Source: Bremia lactucae (taxonomy: Eukaryota > Oomycota > Peronosporomycetes > Peronosporales > Peronosporaceae). Taken from it: DNA of 64,000 nt. The stretch's first letter is position 1. Every line of letters begins with the position of its first letter. Positions 53,326-64,000 of this stretch are shown here, one piece after another. A model generated the notes under the pieces. The model made no database searches and was not told where the DNA came from. It saw only the letters and a program-made list of their open reading frames with translations. The position numbers and the translations under genes were made by a program. The stretch spans positions 307,712 through 371,711 of the forward strand of contig NC_090628.1 in NCBI RefSeq assembly GCF_004359215.1, given 5' to 3'.

Positions 53326-54613
53326 CAACATTCAGACCATCGCGTATCCCGTTTCTTCGTCTGGATTATCCGCCTTAAACGGTCCTCGACTGCCGTGGGT
53401 AGCTTTGGCTCCAACCTGCTTGCACTATAGGAGCGAAAGCCTTGCAGTTGGCCCAGCCCCCAGCGTCTGCCCGTCCAGTGGCAAATAAGTTCCAGCGTCA
53501 CCCCACGGCATCAATTAAGCTTGGGTCATTATAAAAATATTTTTAGTATCTCCTAAGATTTTGTGGTCAACCTCCGTTAAGAACACTCAAATAAAGTAAT
53601 TAGACCCCGCACTGTATAGGCACACACCCTTTTTCGTATAGCCACACCCTACCCGTCTTTATCAAATAAAAAAGTCATATAAAATATTTTTCATTAGATC
53701 CCCTTTTGTTTTTTGGTACACAATCACTCCCTCCCCAAATTACAATAAGGAATCGCTATAGCCACACACCTTAATTATCTACATGTGAGTAGTGCAATGG
53801 GTGTGAATGCCCCTGAGCACATCAGAAATCGTGTTTTCGTGTGGCGATGTTATATGTACCGATTTTAACAGGTGAGAAAAAGCCAAGAGCGCAAATCGAG
53901 CACGAGGGAGAAATTGAGCTGGAATTAAGCGACAAGGGTCAGAGGTGCGCTCTTGCGCATGCAAATTTGTTAGTCTTTGTCGGTCCAGCTAATGATGAAT
54001 TATATTCTACTTTACTTCTACAAACTTTGCGGAAGTGCATACTTACCTTTCGAATAGGCGAATCTTAACGGTCTTTTTTGTACCATCATGAGCGCAAGCA
54101 AGCCACAATTTCATTATGTTTCAGATTTCGACGGCTTTGCAATTACACAAATATTGAGAAGTCTTTTTGCAGGCCTTTTGAGCTACTGAAGCTGGGAAGG
54201 CCTGCAATAAGGTTTCTCAATATTAATTGTAATTATCAAAGGGTTGCTACCATTACGCTACTCCTTTTGGACTTTGTACCCCCCCCAAATTACACTTGAA
54301 AATCGATATAGCCACATCCCTTAATTATTTATTTCTGTATTCATGAGGGTCTAACGACGACTCTAAAGGAATAATTGTTAATTTTGCGATGTAGCGGAAT
54401 GATAAAAATGTTTTATGCTGTGATTTATGTCTGTAGCATTCAATTAAAACAAAAGACGGGGAGGGAGGAAGTTTGATTATTCCGAAAAGTGTGTGGGGTC
54501 TGTACCGGTTCCCGATTTTAAAGGTAGATAATATTTGGAGATAATTGCTTTAAGTAGTAATATTCGAAAAAGCTTATCCTTTGGTAGATATAGGCCATTA
54601 TATCAACTAGCTG
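53326..54613. repeat. Left arm of a >1.1-kb inverted repeat
   Basis: 53479-54613 is the reverse complement of about 62835-64000: an outer segment starting gtggcaaataagttccagcg, a remnant of an LTR-B-like end, a hAT-like MITE, then about 100 bp of LTR-A. 53326-53478 has a minus-strand frame (to 53501) of unknown nature; its partner would lie right of the window. Same nesting order in both arms indicates copying of a composite block. Confidence 0.75.
53609..54513. mobile_element. hAT-like MITE in the left arm
   Basis: About 905 bp with ends GCACTGTATAGGCACACACC and (reverse complement) GGGAACCGGTACAGACCCCA. It includes a 61-codon frame (53779-53964, minus) also open in the right-arm copy. Confidence 0.65.
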
Positions 54614-56010
54614 AGCAAGATACATCCTGTTCGCAGCCTAAGGTCCACAACCCTATACATGATGGGTCTTTATTGGCCCGTTTGTCGTAGCCAGCACGAA
54701 AATTTGAGTTTTATAAAACAAGGATTACGCGGTGTCCTTTTTACAAAGGTTTTAATAAAAAAACGCCCATCATCAAGACCGTCATCAATACAAAAGCTAA
54801 AAAAGATGCACTTCTTCATGATTTAGAATTGACTCGGACGACGATTGACAATGCGAGCTTCGCCACGAGTGGTAAGCAGTGGCACTACACAATCGTCCGC
54901 AGTGTGTTAAACACGATCTGCCGCTGAGTGTGCTACAGAAATTGCACGTTTGCCACAGAACAAACGTTCACTTTTTCGCCGATCGCATAGGAGAGGGATA
55001 CTTTCGACATTGATGTCAAATCATTTAAGCTATTGACCATCATTTGAATCGCTTCGTAAAGCGTCACGCCAATTCAGTGACGATTTCCATGTTCAAGTTC
55101 TCTAGCAACATCTGCAAGAATTACCGCAGTACCTTAGTTGTTGGGCAAATCATTGGAGCAATTAATTACAAAGGCTTGTAAATCACGGTACTAAGCGGTG
55201 AATACCTGCATGCAGACACGGACAGTTGAATGCTAGCAATTCAGTCTTCATAAAAAAAAATTCCAGAAAGTAAACATGGATTTTAAAGACCTTTATGTCT
55301 TTGTTGGCCCACCCATGACTCGTGGACCCCCGCAAGTGTCTCCACTGCCTTCGCTTCCCTTCCATCCTCCGCCTTCTGCGGCACCAGTATCGTCACTTCC
55401 TCCAAAGCTGCCGCGCCCTCCTCTTAAGGCAATGAAGCAGCAAGAGCGCCTCAGGCCATATCATCGTCAGAATCCAAATCAGCGCAGAAAAGGTTGTCGA
55501 CCAAGGCGCGACATGCAAGCTTTCGGATGTTGTGAAGGGTGAGATGCAGATACTGAAGTCAGAAGTTGAGCTTAATTATCCAGTTGTTGAAACAAGATGT
55601 CATGGTGCGATTACAAAAGATATGTACACTCAAGCATCCTGGACTACCGTACTGGAATTGTGTCCTCACATTTTTAGCATCGACTTTATCTTGGGTGAAT
55701 GAAATTACAACTGAAAACACGTTTTAATCAGCTCCGTAAAAATGAATTAACGGGCTATATTTTTAATTGAAATTTGCCTACAACAGCGTTTATTATTTGA
55801 ATCTTGCAAGCGTTAACAAACACCTGCTTTGGGTAAAATTCTCAGCTGGCAGAAGAATTAGCAAGGGAACAACTCCTAAAGTCTACGGATGAGTCCTTTT
55901 TAATTGGGCTAATAAGTCAAATACACATTCCCGAAGACGGTGGCGACTTATTTATGACTGTGGATGGCTCTCGACAATCGCGATTCTTTTCGCCGTCACC
56001 TCGATAGTAC
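54614..56010 (+). CDS. Possible multi-exon hypothetical gene
   Basis: Three coding-looking pieces lie in order on the plus strand: 55276-55542, a proline-rich start ('PPQVSPLPSLPFHPPPS', 'SLPPKLPRPPL'); about 55500-55699 in another frame ('SDVVKGEMQILKSEVELNYP', 'DMYTQASWTTVLELC'); and 55852-56007 after a possible acceptor TTCTCAG ('LAEELAREQLLKSTDESFLI', 'DGGDLFMTVDGSRQS') to a stop. Splice sites between the first two are unclear. 54614-55275 shows nothing definite. No domain recognised; this could be a pseudogene. Confidence 0.3.
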
Positions 56011-57633
56011 GTTATTAGCTATGAACTGATCACCGCGATAGAACTCGAGCATATGCTCATAGGGGCAAACTCACGTTGTTGCAACTAACGTGACCTTAAA
56101 TGCAGTTGCGAAACCACTTCAACTGGCAACAGAAAGATCCGTGTTAGGTCTTGGCAGTTTTACGCGTTGAGAGTCCAACGGGCACTTCGTTAGATAACTC
56201 TGCGGGAGACTTATCATGCAAAATCGACGCTAGATACCCCCAACAAAATTCCAAACTGATGTAGGCCATGGTAAGACTGGTGCGTCAGCTGGAATATCTG
56301 CAAGTATTGAAACGACATTGATAGCAATACCGGGTGCAGAAGAAGACCCATGCTGAAACGTATAAACAAATGCTTGCAAACCTCTTCTCCAGTTTAGCAT
56401 TTGTCGAAACCAAGCAGCGCTATAAGTTTTAGCTGATACTGCAAGCTGTGGACAAAAATAAGAGGGGGGGAAGGATTGCAGCCGAGGTGCTGACCAAGAT
56501 TGAAAGCAGACAGCGCAGTAGAAAGAGGGATTCGGGCTCCGGCGCAAATTCACCCATGTGGTCCGTCTGCTTTTGCCAACCTAGTGGCTCCAAGTAGGCT
56601 TTCTACACTGAGTACAGTAATCCTCAGACATTTAGATTGCAATAAGCTATTACAGGAACTCCCCTTCGTCGGAATAGCATCATTTATTGCGGCCGTATCG
56701 TATTTTTGTTACATCAAATCTTACAAAGCGAGAAAACAAGCATAAAAGGAAATAATATTATTGATATTATCTTATAATTACATCATTGCTCAAAAAATAT
56801 AATAACTGCATGTTTCTTTTCTTAGTGCTAACGGTCATCCTGCTAATGTGAATGCCCTCAACTTTGTACAATGCGCTTTATTTAAGAAGACAAAGAAGAA
56901 AACCCTTCATTTGACATCGCGCGCCTCGACACTGCTGCCACGCGGCTCATCCTTCGTCTCCCGCAACGCTCGATTTTTCAGACCAGCTGTTTTAGTATTC
57001 AAAGCAATTTTCAGATCCAAATATGACAATCAATTGTGCGTCAGCACGCACAGAAGACCGCTGTAAGCCTGCAATGTTTAGTACAAGCTTTCCTTTTGAG
57101 AGTCTTGATCTGAGTCCAATCGCCAAAATGTAGTGGAAAGGCTGGTCGGGAGTTATTCTTCGTTTAATTTTATAGATTTTCATATGGAAAGACTTGTCAC
57201 ACCTAAATTTACTGTATTGTCAGATTCAAAGGCTTTTGATGCATGTTTTGTGCAAGAAACTCGGCGGATAAAACTGCCCCAGGCAGAATAATAATAGGAT
57301 AGTTTCTTGGCATAGAGCAAGCTTCTTTTAAACGACATCATGAGATAAGATTCCCTTTAGAAAATTTAGCTGAAGCTCTTTAATAGATCTATTTTTTATT
57401 CGCGAGGATCGGCGCTCTTTGTAAGCAAAAAAATTGCAGTCACTAGATCCAGGGACAGTTCGAACAGACGAGACGATGGACTGCTCCTCCGCACAGTACC
57501 GTTGCTGGAAGGCGCAACAGGTCTTCGACGCACCTGCGTTTGAAAAAATCGCCACGCGCTTATCCGGACCAAGCCATCGGTGGCTTAGTGCCATGACATT
57601 TCTTAATCTGCGAACCCGAGTGCCCTGCCTATA
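56011..57633. other. Intergenic region with short unassigned frames
   Basis: A plus-strand frame 56500-56745 ends in a hydrophobic, possibly membrane-spanning stretch ('LPFVGIASFIAAVSYFCYI') before a basic tail, but has no recognised relatives. The opposite-strand frame 56230-56553 is equally unassigned. 56750-57630 shows nothing further except the probable promoter of the next gene. Confidence 0.3.
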
Positions 57634-58353
57634 ATGGCCATCTCTACGACGTTCTCGAGCGGTGAGATACTGTCCTCGCTCGCTCGCCATTCTTACGTTA
57701 TCCCGGCCACTGGCATGCCGCAATCCATGCCGCCACGTATGAACCACATGCCCATTTCCTCTGCCCACGTAATGGCCAACGCTCATCAAAAGCGCTCGCC
57801 ATTCCTCTGCGGATATCCCAGTAAAAAGTGCTGGAGCTGGCGCGTGGAGAAAAGAAATGGGGAACTGCATAAATTTTGCGAATATCATCGCCAAAAGGCC
57901 AATACAAATCAGCGCCGTATGGAGCAGCGCCGGAAGAACGGCCACGCCGCTCCGACGCGCGCTAAGGGGAGTGGTGGCTCGCGCCGATCGCACAAGGTTA
58001 TGGGCGATGTCAAGCAAGAAGTAATCATCAAGGCTGACCACTCTGCCGCCATTCCTAAATCAATCACGCATCCTAAAGCCGTGGATATCTCGCCCACAAT
58101 CGACAAGTCAAGTAGCCCGCGCGGCATCGACTGCTTTGGAAATAACAGCGCTGTTATAGATGATGCTGCTGTGTACTCTTGGATGGACGCCGAGCTTGAC
58201 ATCGGGATCGGTATTGACGTTGCCGTGGACCATTTGATGATTGGAACACCTGTGTTCGACATGGAGCCGTCGGACAAGCCCGTAGACTTGTTTGAGGAAG
58301 ATCTCTATTTCCTTGAGCACTTTATCAATGAGATTTCCAATAGTACCGTGTGA
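57634..58353 (+). CDS. Probable nuclear protein with a C-x6-C-x15-C-x2-H motif
   Basis: 239 residues. The central segment, residues 57-100, 'PFLCGYPSKKCWSWRVEKRN...KFCEYHRQKANTNQRRMEQRR', holds C59, C66, C82 and H85 in a spacing resembling the plant WRC/GRF-type zinc motif, followed by a basic stretch. A linker (100-165) is Lys/Ser-rich; the end (185-239) is acidic with several Asp/Glu-Leu clusters ('DLFEEDLYFLEHF'), like an activation region. Role as a DNA- or RNA-binding regulator is inference. It starts at the first ATG after an in-frame stop. The long opposite-strand frame 57328-58041 is taken as a shadow, because the Cys/His motif is on this strand. Confidence 0.65.
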   Translation: MAISTTFSSGEILSSLARHSYVIPATGMPQSMPPRMNHMPISSAHVMANAHQKRSPFLCGYPSKKCWSWRVEKRNGELHKFCEYHRQKANTNQRRMEQRRKNGHAAPTRAKGSGGSRRSHKVMGDVKQEVIIKADHSAAIPKSITHPKAVDISPTIDKSSSPRGIDCFGNNSAVIDDAAVYSWMDAELDIGIGIDVAVDHLMIGTPVFDMEPSDKPVDLFEEDLYFLEHFINEISNSTV

Positions 58354-59165
58354 TGTGTCGCCCTGGGGGATGGATCCACGGCCAATTCAGTGGACTAATT
58401 TAAGTAAGCGCCTGATGCTGACATCTTTTGGCGCACGCCTTGCATGTAAATTTCACATGAGAAAGAAGTCGAGAGTAGAAATAAAGCTATAATGCATCAA
58501 GTAGTATGCACATATTTAAGATAATGTAAGCAAACGAACGAAATAAAAGTTGCTTAGTGATGTTTAATTTAGTGTGCATCACAAAAGTCATGCCTAAGCT
58601 TTAAGTGTTCTTGGGCACAGAGTGACGAACATTCTTTTCGCTCGTGACTTCAAAAATGCCGCGGAGTCGATAAGGAAGCCAAGTAACCTTCGCTAGATCG
58701 TGCCTTTATGCTTTAAACGCATTGATGTTACCAAGCAAACTCTTAAACAAATTATTAAGGATTAATCGGCTCGGCAATGTTTTTCTACTTCGCTTTGCCG
58801 GCCTATAAATTATCATTGGTGCACACTCCTGACTCGAAGTTATCCATTGGACTACCAGAATTTTTGAATTTGTCTAGCGTTTACTGCGTCAACACTTGTG
58901 CTTGGTCTCTGCGTTGTATATAAAGTGCTCATGACGTTTTGAAACCATCCATGCCAGTAAAATGTCCAAAGGGTTCAGTTGTACAAGGGACACCACGCAG
59001 AAGTCGTAATGTAAATTCTAGTTTATCCCGAGTGAATAACCTGTGCTTGACTGCTAGTTATTTTAGATTTCAAAAAAAGAAAGGTGGGAAAGTTGTACGT
59101 AACTTAACTTGAATATTTTGTACATACAGCAGTGAAAAAATGCACATGTAGTAACGCCAATATTT
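58354..59165. other. Intergenic region between convergent genes
   Basis: About 810 bp, AT-rich toward both ends; contains the 3' regions of the neighbouring genes. No features recognised. Confidence 0.5.
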
Positions 59166-60290
59166 TCAGTATGCTGGCGGCACAGGCGTCCCAACAAAGG
59201 GCGATAACAACTGAATGATATTAACGTTCGGCGTGTGCCAATCTGCACTCAATAAACCGTCCGTGTCACTTCCGTTTGGATTAACACACCAAAAAATTAA
59301 CCCACTGACGCCAATTTGCTGTACGTACTCAACGAATTGCTTTTGCCAACTCCAATCTCTTTGATTTTCGAAGCGGCCTCCCCACTCGCCAATAACAAGT
59401 GGAATCTCTGACTGGCGCGTAAGATATCCAAAGTGTATATCCCATACGCGAGGTAGATTCGATGGAAAATCCGCAGCATCAAAGTACGGTTGATACGATA
59501 CTGCAGGCCCATAAGTATGCGGACAATATACTAGTCTATTTTCCACACACAGCTTCACCGGATCGTGACCAGCAGCTTGTAAATTTTCCCCCCAGAAGCA
59601 GGGGAGCTCATGATCCGCATCATAACTTGTCGTCTGAACTCCTTCTACGAAAATTAGCCAGTGAGAACACATTTCCAATACCTTGTCCGCTAACCTCATT
59701 GCAGCAAGATTCCAGTCTGTCTTAATATCCCCTGAACCCCACGTCGCTTTTCCATGCGGCTCGTTGTTTAAATCTGATCCTATCACATTCCATTGCTTTG
59801 CATATCTAAATGCCAGCGATGTCCACATTTTCGCCACTACAATTTCGGAGCAACCCTGCGCATCGTCGTACCACAATGGGGTGATTGCTCCAGCAGGATG
59901 CATCACGTGAGCGTCCAGCAGCACCAGCAAATCGTGATGCTCGAGCTTTTGCACCACGTAGTCCAGCACGTCCAAGTAGCGCAGGTCTCGCCCTTCAAAA
60001 GCCTTAAGCAATTCAATTTCGTTGCCAATCTTGTAGCGATCAACCTTTATATTGTTAACAACGGCTGACACTGCCAATGGTACGCGGACAAGGTTAAAGC
60101 CGTTTGTTCGGAGCAGTTGCGCTACTTTGGCCAGGGTCGTCGAATCGTGACCACCCCATAGCCCGTGAGGCACACAGATGTCACTTTCCATGCCAAAATA
60201 ACTTGCACCTTTTAGAAAGAAAGGCTTGTTATTGAGCCATATGCTCCCTCGGGCGGCCTCAAAGCATAACGGCATACGCCGTGATGTCAT
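59166..60290 (-). CDS. Glycoside hydrolase family 5 (endoglucanase-like)
   Basis: 374 residues, single exon, the usual length of a GH5 catalytic (beta/alpha)8 barrel. Visible landmarks: 'NGFNLVRVPLAVSAV' (63-77), 'LLVLLDAHVMHPAGA' (121-135), the acid/base Glu177 in 'DLNNEPHG', His258 in 'YCPHTYGP', the nucleophile Glu302 in 'LVIGEWGGRF', and 'SGLIFWCVNPNGSDTDGLL' (329-347). Such enzymes cleave beta-1,4-glucans and related polysaccharides by a retaining mechanism. The ATG at 60290 gives no signal peptide ('MTSRRMPLCFEAARGSIW'); oomycete GH5 enzymes are usually secreted, so an upstream exon may be missing, or this one stays in the cell. Substrate not predictable here. Divergent from the helicase gene with 173 bp between starts. 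Confidence 0.85.
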   Translation of the reverse strand: MTSRRMPLCFEAARGSIWLNNKPFFLKGASYFGMESDICVPHGLWGGHDSTTLAKVAQLLRTNGFNLVRVPLAVSAVVNNIKVDRYKIGNEIELLKAFEGRDLRYLDVLDYVVQKLEHHDLLVLLDAHVMHPAGAITPLWYDDAQGCSEIVVAKMWTSLAFRYAKQWNVIGSDLNNEPHGKATWGSGDIKTDWNLAAMRLADKVLEMCSHWLIFVEGVQTTSYDADHELPCFWGENLQAAGHDPVKLCVENRLVYCPHTYGPAVSYQPYFDAADFPSNLPRVWDIHFGYLTRQSEIPLVIGEWGGRFENQRDWSWQKQFVEYVQQIGVSGLIFWCVNPNGSDTDGLLSADWHTPNVNIIQLLSPFVGTPVPPAY

Positions 60291-60463
60291 TAATTCGGTA
60301 TCGTCAGAAGTCGTGATCTTTTAAAAACGATGTTAAATAACAAAAATACTTTTACAAAGCGCATTAACGTATTAACAAAGTTTAAAGATGCGTAGAACCT
60401 CTGCAAAAGCATCTCTTTTTAAGATATTCGAAAAGCTATTGGCTGTTATAAAACAGATTACTT
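60291..60463. promoter_or_regulatory. Divergent promoter of the GH5 and DBP5 genes
   Basis: 173 bp separates the two start codons, so both promoters must lie here unless upstream exons exist. AT-rich; no certain core element. Confidence 0.45.
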
Positions 60464-61963
60464 ATGGAGGCTGTAGCCACGACGACGGCGATGCCTGCAG
60501 CTGAAGAAGAGGTCGTGAATGAGACCGTAGAGGAGGTCACGCAGTCTCTCGAAGATATTTTGGCATTAGGCCAGGGTCTGGACGATGAGGACTACAAGGC
60601 CGAGCTCGAAGTGCTGCAGAACGATCCGAACTCCAATCTTTACTCGGCTGTCACCTTTGAGGAGCTAAATCTGTGCGTTCTTGACTACTTGTCGTGTCTT
60701 TCAATTAGCAAGCTTCTAATGAGAGAGATGTTTACAGACCAGAGCAGCTTCTAAAGGGCGTTTACAATATGAAATTTGCCAAACCGTCAAAGATTCAATC
60801 AGTAGCGCTCCCACTCATTCTCGCCAAGTAGGTGCACATCCACATTTGATGACAAATTTTATCACATGTGCATATTGACTGAGAATTGTTGCTGTGTCAA
60901 AAGTCCGCCAGAAAATCTAATTGGCCAGGCGCAGAGCGGCAGTGGCAAGACGGCCACTTTTGCACTCGGGATGTTGTATCGCGTAGACGTGAGTTTAAAG
61001 GCTCCACAGGCTGTTTGCGTGGGCCCCACCCGTGAGTTAGTGCGTCAAATTATGGCTGTGGTTAACGCGATGGGTAAATTTATTGGCGTGGACACATTCC
61101 TGGCCATCCCTGGCAACGACCTCGCTCGTGGGGAGACTTTAAAAGCTCAGGTTATTGTGGGTACCCCCGGCAAGGTCGAGGGTATGATTAAGAAGAAGCA
61201 GCTGGAGACTCGTGATGTCAAAATATTTGTGCTGGATGAAGCCGACGTGATGGTTGCTGAAGACGGCATGCGCGAGCGCTCCGTGGCAATCAAGCGATTT
61301 ATTAAGAATCGCGCATGTCAGTACCTGCTCTTTTCAGCCACATATGCGGACGAGGTGCGCGACTTTGCGCAAAAGATGGTGCCGGACCATAATATTATCA
61401 CGGTCAAGAAGGAAAAACTCACTTTAGACGGTATCAAGCAGTTCTGGATCGATTGCAAGTCCCACGGTAACAAATTTCAGGTGCTGTCAGACATCTTTGC
61501 CATCTTGAGCATTGGCAAATGTGTCATTTTCGTACAACAGCGCGAAACGGCAAAAGAGTTAACACACAGTATGCGTACCAATGGCCATTCCGTTGGTATC
61601 TTGCATGGCGCTGACATGGCCAAGGAAGTGCGTGATCAAGTGATTGACGAGTTTCGAGCTGGTACAACCAACGTGCTGATCACCACAAACGTGCTTGCCC
61701 GTGGTATTGACGTAGCAGGTGTGTCACTGGTGGTTAATTTCGACATTCCATTGACTCGGGACCGTCGCCCCGATCCAGAGACGTACCTGCACCGTATCGG
61801 TCGAACGGGCCGTTTTGGTCGCAAGGGTTGTGCGATTAACTTTGTCCATGACGACAAGAGCAAGCAGGATCTTGCTGAGATTGAAGAATACTATGCACGC
61901 CCGATTACGCAGGCACCTTCAGATGACATTGAAGAACTTGAGAAATTGCTAGCATGGGAGTAA
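60464..61963 (+). CDS. DBP5: DEAD-box RNA helicase of the DBP5/DDX19 type, two introns
   Basis: DBP5 remodels mRNPs at the cytoplasmic face of the nuclear pore during mRNA export. Exons 60464-60672, 60738-60827 and 60904-61963 (introns 65 and 76 bp, GTGCGT...TTACAG and GTAGGT...AAAAG) give about 452 residues, normal for the family. Motifs in order: acidic N-terminal extension, 'TFEELNL', Q-type 'FAKPSKIQSVALPLILA', motif I 'AQSGSGKT', Ia 'PTRELVRQ', II 'DEAD', III 'SAT', IV 'CVIFVQQRE', V 'NVLARGIDV', VI 'HRIGRTGRFG'. The phrases 'VGTPGKVEGM' and 'NFDIPLTRDRRPDPETYLHR' fit DBP5 rather than eIF4A. All catalytic residues are present, so it should be active. Confidence 0.9.
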
Positions 61964-62571
61964 CTTTGCGCTTACAAAAGATGAAGTAATGGAAAACGAG
62001 CAACGTAACCGTTCAGCCTTAAGTAGTTAAACTTTTTGTCATCTCCGCCTGTCACAACTGCCACCACAGTCTAAGCACCAAATGGAGCAGGATTGGACAT
62101 CTTTGCCGTAGCCTATTCTTTCTAAACGCCAACGACACATAAATACAAATGGTCCTTTTAAATGCTGTCAGGTGAATATCGCACCTTATGTGCTGTTCTG
62201 CTCCTAATGTATTTTACAATCGAGCGCAGTCGCCTGGATGGTTGTTCCGTTATCTTTGGACTGAAATGGCGCGATTGCCTACACACGAGTGCCTACACGC
62301 GATTGCGAGCACGACTGAGTCTTAAAGGTATTGCTAGCAGATACATCAAATTTATATCATTCTATGAAAATTGAAACCCGGAATGAAAAACTCGCAACGT
62401 TTCTCGTGCGCCACAGCAAAATATCTTTTTGATTTCAAGTTGGCAACACCACCGCTATATTGCTCATTTTGTCAATGACATGCTGTTGTTCTGCTTAAAA
62501 AATGTCACACGCACGTTTCTGTCTCCTTTACCAATAACAAGCGCTTGTGTTTTTTACATACATTCGAATTG
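61964..62571. other. Intergenic region
   Basis: About 600 bp after the helicase gene. Short frames only; 62240-62320 has two similar 'acacgagtgcctacacgcgattgcgagcacga' type runs. Nothing recognised. Confidence 0.5.
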
Positions 62572-62923
62572 TATAAGGGCACTGCCAACTTGTACTGCTT
62601 CAATAAAAGTCTGGTGCCTCACGTCACTTCACGTACACTAATACGTGCAGAGGAAGACTCTTTTTAAGAAACTTGCTTTAAAGTGTTAGAAGTAAACCGA
62701 ATTTAATATAATTAAGTTCATCTGTTTCTATCTATTTAATACTGACTTAATTATAAACTAATATAAAACATGTAAGAAAGTCTTATCTGTCTCTCTCTTT
62801 GCGCGCGTCCAGCGCTGACTGGACCGCGGAGCAAGTAGATATAATGGCCTATATCTACCAATGGATAAGCTTTTCGAATATTACTACTTCAAGTAATTAT
62901 CTCCAAATATTATCTAGCACCCC
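62572..62923 (-). repeat. LTR-A, truncated (solo LTR remnant)
   Basis: Matches LTR-A from its end (GTGCCC near 62578) inward, with 'gcgcgtccagcgctgactgga' intact, but the start of the LTR is replaced by a MITE at about 62924. Confidence 0.7.
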
Positions 62924-64000
62924 CCCTTTGGAATAGTCAAACTTCCTCCCTCCCCGTCTTTTGTTTTAATTAAATAAAAACCACAGATTTAAATAACAGC
63001 ATAAAACATTTTTATCATTCCGCTACATCGCAAAATTAACAATTATTTCTTTAGAGTCGTCGTTAGACCCCTTTTGGACTTCGTTCCCCCAATCACACTT
63101 GGGAATCAATATAGCCACACCCCTTAATTATTTATCTCTGTATTCATGAGAATAGCTAATGGTAGCAACTTGTTGATAATTACAATGCATATTGAGAAAC
63201 CTTATTGCAGGCCTTCCCAGCTTCAGTAGCTCAAAAGGCCTGCAAACATATTTGTGTAATTTCTTTGTTTAATAGCAGATGTTTTTTTCGAAATTACGAG
63301 CGAAAGCCGTCAAAACCTGAAACAAAATGAAATTGTGGCTTGCTTGCGCTCATGATGGTACAAAATAGACCGCTAAGATTCGCCTATTCGAAATGTAAGT
63401 ATGCACTTCCGCAAAAGTTGGTAGAAGTTAAGTAAAATATAATTTATCCTTAGCTGGACCGCCAAAGACTAACAAACATGCATGCGCAAGAGCGCACCTC
63501 TGACCCTTGTCGCTTAATTCCAGCTCAATATCTCCCTCGTGCTCAATTTGCCCTCTTGGCTTTTTCTCACCTGTTAAAAACGGTACATTTAACATCACCA
63601 CACGAAAACACGATTTCTGATGTGCTCAGGGGCATTCACACCCATTACACTACTCACATGTAGATAATTAAGGTGTGTGGCTATAGCGATTCCTTATTGT
63701 AATTTGGGTAGGGAGTGATTGTGCACCAAAAAACAAAAGGGGATCTAATGAAACATATTTTATATGACTTTTTTATTTGATAAAGACGGGTAGGGGTGTG
63801 GCTATACCAAAAAGGTTGTGTGTCTATACAGTGCGGGGTCTAATTACTTTATTTAAGTAGTTGACCATCCCCTTAAGTACACCAAGTGTTCTTAACGGAG
63901 GTTGACCACAAAATCTGAGGAGATACTTAAAATATTTTTTTAATGACCCAAGCTTCATTGATGCCGTGGGGTGACCGAGACGCTGGAACTTATTTGCCAC
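62835..64000. repeat. Right arm of the inverted repeat
   Basis: Reverse complement of 53479-54613, continuing to the window end, so its full length is unknown. Contains part of LTR-A, a hAT-like MITE and an LTR-B-like end ('ttgaccatccccttaagtac'). Confidence 0.75.
62924..63826. mobile_element. hAT-like MITE in the right arm
   Basis: About 900 bp. One TIR is partly deleted (the sequence starts near CCCCCCCTTTGGAATAGTC); the other is intact near 63800-63830. Matches 53609-54513 in reverse. Confidence 0.6.

Noticed and set aside
56230..56745. Small membrane protein (plus) or Cys-rich protein (minus)
   Set aside because: Both strands are open over part of the region, and neither has a recognised domain, signal peptide or splice support.
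57328..58041. 237-residue minus-strand frame opposite the Cys/His-motif gene
   Set aside because: The plus strand carries the motif, a proper ATG and an acidic C-terminus; the minus frame has no domain.

Overview
The window reads as nuclear DNA of an oomycete, most likely a downy mildew or Phytophthora relative; the species cannot be named from sequence alone. The grounds are compact genes with short introns (about 57-76 bp), AT-rich spacers, and Ty3/Gypsy, Copia, Mutator-like and hAT-like debris around small islands of host genes. No rRNA gene, intact tRNA gene or CRISPR array was seen.

Layout. 1-1240: 5' end of a minus-strand Gypsy element (LTR family B) and a tRNA-derived repeat. 1241-3264: AT-rich spacer. 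3265-5946: two neighbouring genes for nuclear-looking coiled-coil proteins of unknown function. 5972-14429: an inverted cluster of four copies or part-copies (here A, B, C, D) of a gene fusing a long-chain mannitol-dehydrogenase-family oxidoreductase (mannonate/altronate oxidoreductase type) to a uronate isomerase. 14600-15192: a SpoU/TrmH RNA methyltransferase. 15291-16470: a deleted Mutator-like element. 16565-53325: a nested graveyard of LTR retrotransposons (families A, B, D and a separate Gypsy 'F' at 23787-28417), hAT-like MITEs, a Copia fragment and a broken NAD(P)HX dehydratase gene. 54614-62570: a second gene island with a Cys/His-motif nuclear protein, a GH5 glycoside hydrolase and a DBP5/DDX19 RNA helicase, flanked by inverted copies of one transposon-derived segment.

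How it fits together. The fusion protein would carry out two consecutive steps of the bacterial-type hexuronate route, uronate to keto-uronate to aldonate, in one polypeptide. That suits an organism living on plant pectin and glucuronan. Only copy D (11396-14429) looks intact: about 964 residues from three exons. Copy A has a stop in exon 1 and a late frameshift; B and C run into a 151-N gap. The isomerase halves of A and D are nearly identical while their dehydrogenase halves are clearly different, with a sharp boundary between them, which suggests gene conversion.

The other main observation concerns Gypsy families A and D. Several copies carry normal-sense gag/pol with a C-terminal chromodomain, plus a second open frame on the opposite strand between the end of pol and the 3' LTR, overlapping the chromodomain and integrase tail in antisense. 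That frame encodes an acidic N-terminus, an 'APEKKPW' block and a coiled coil.
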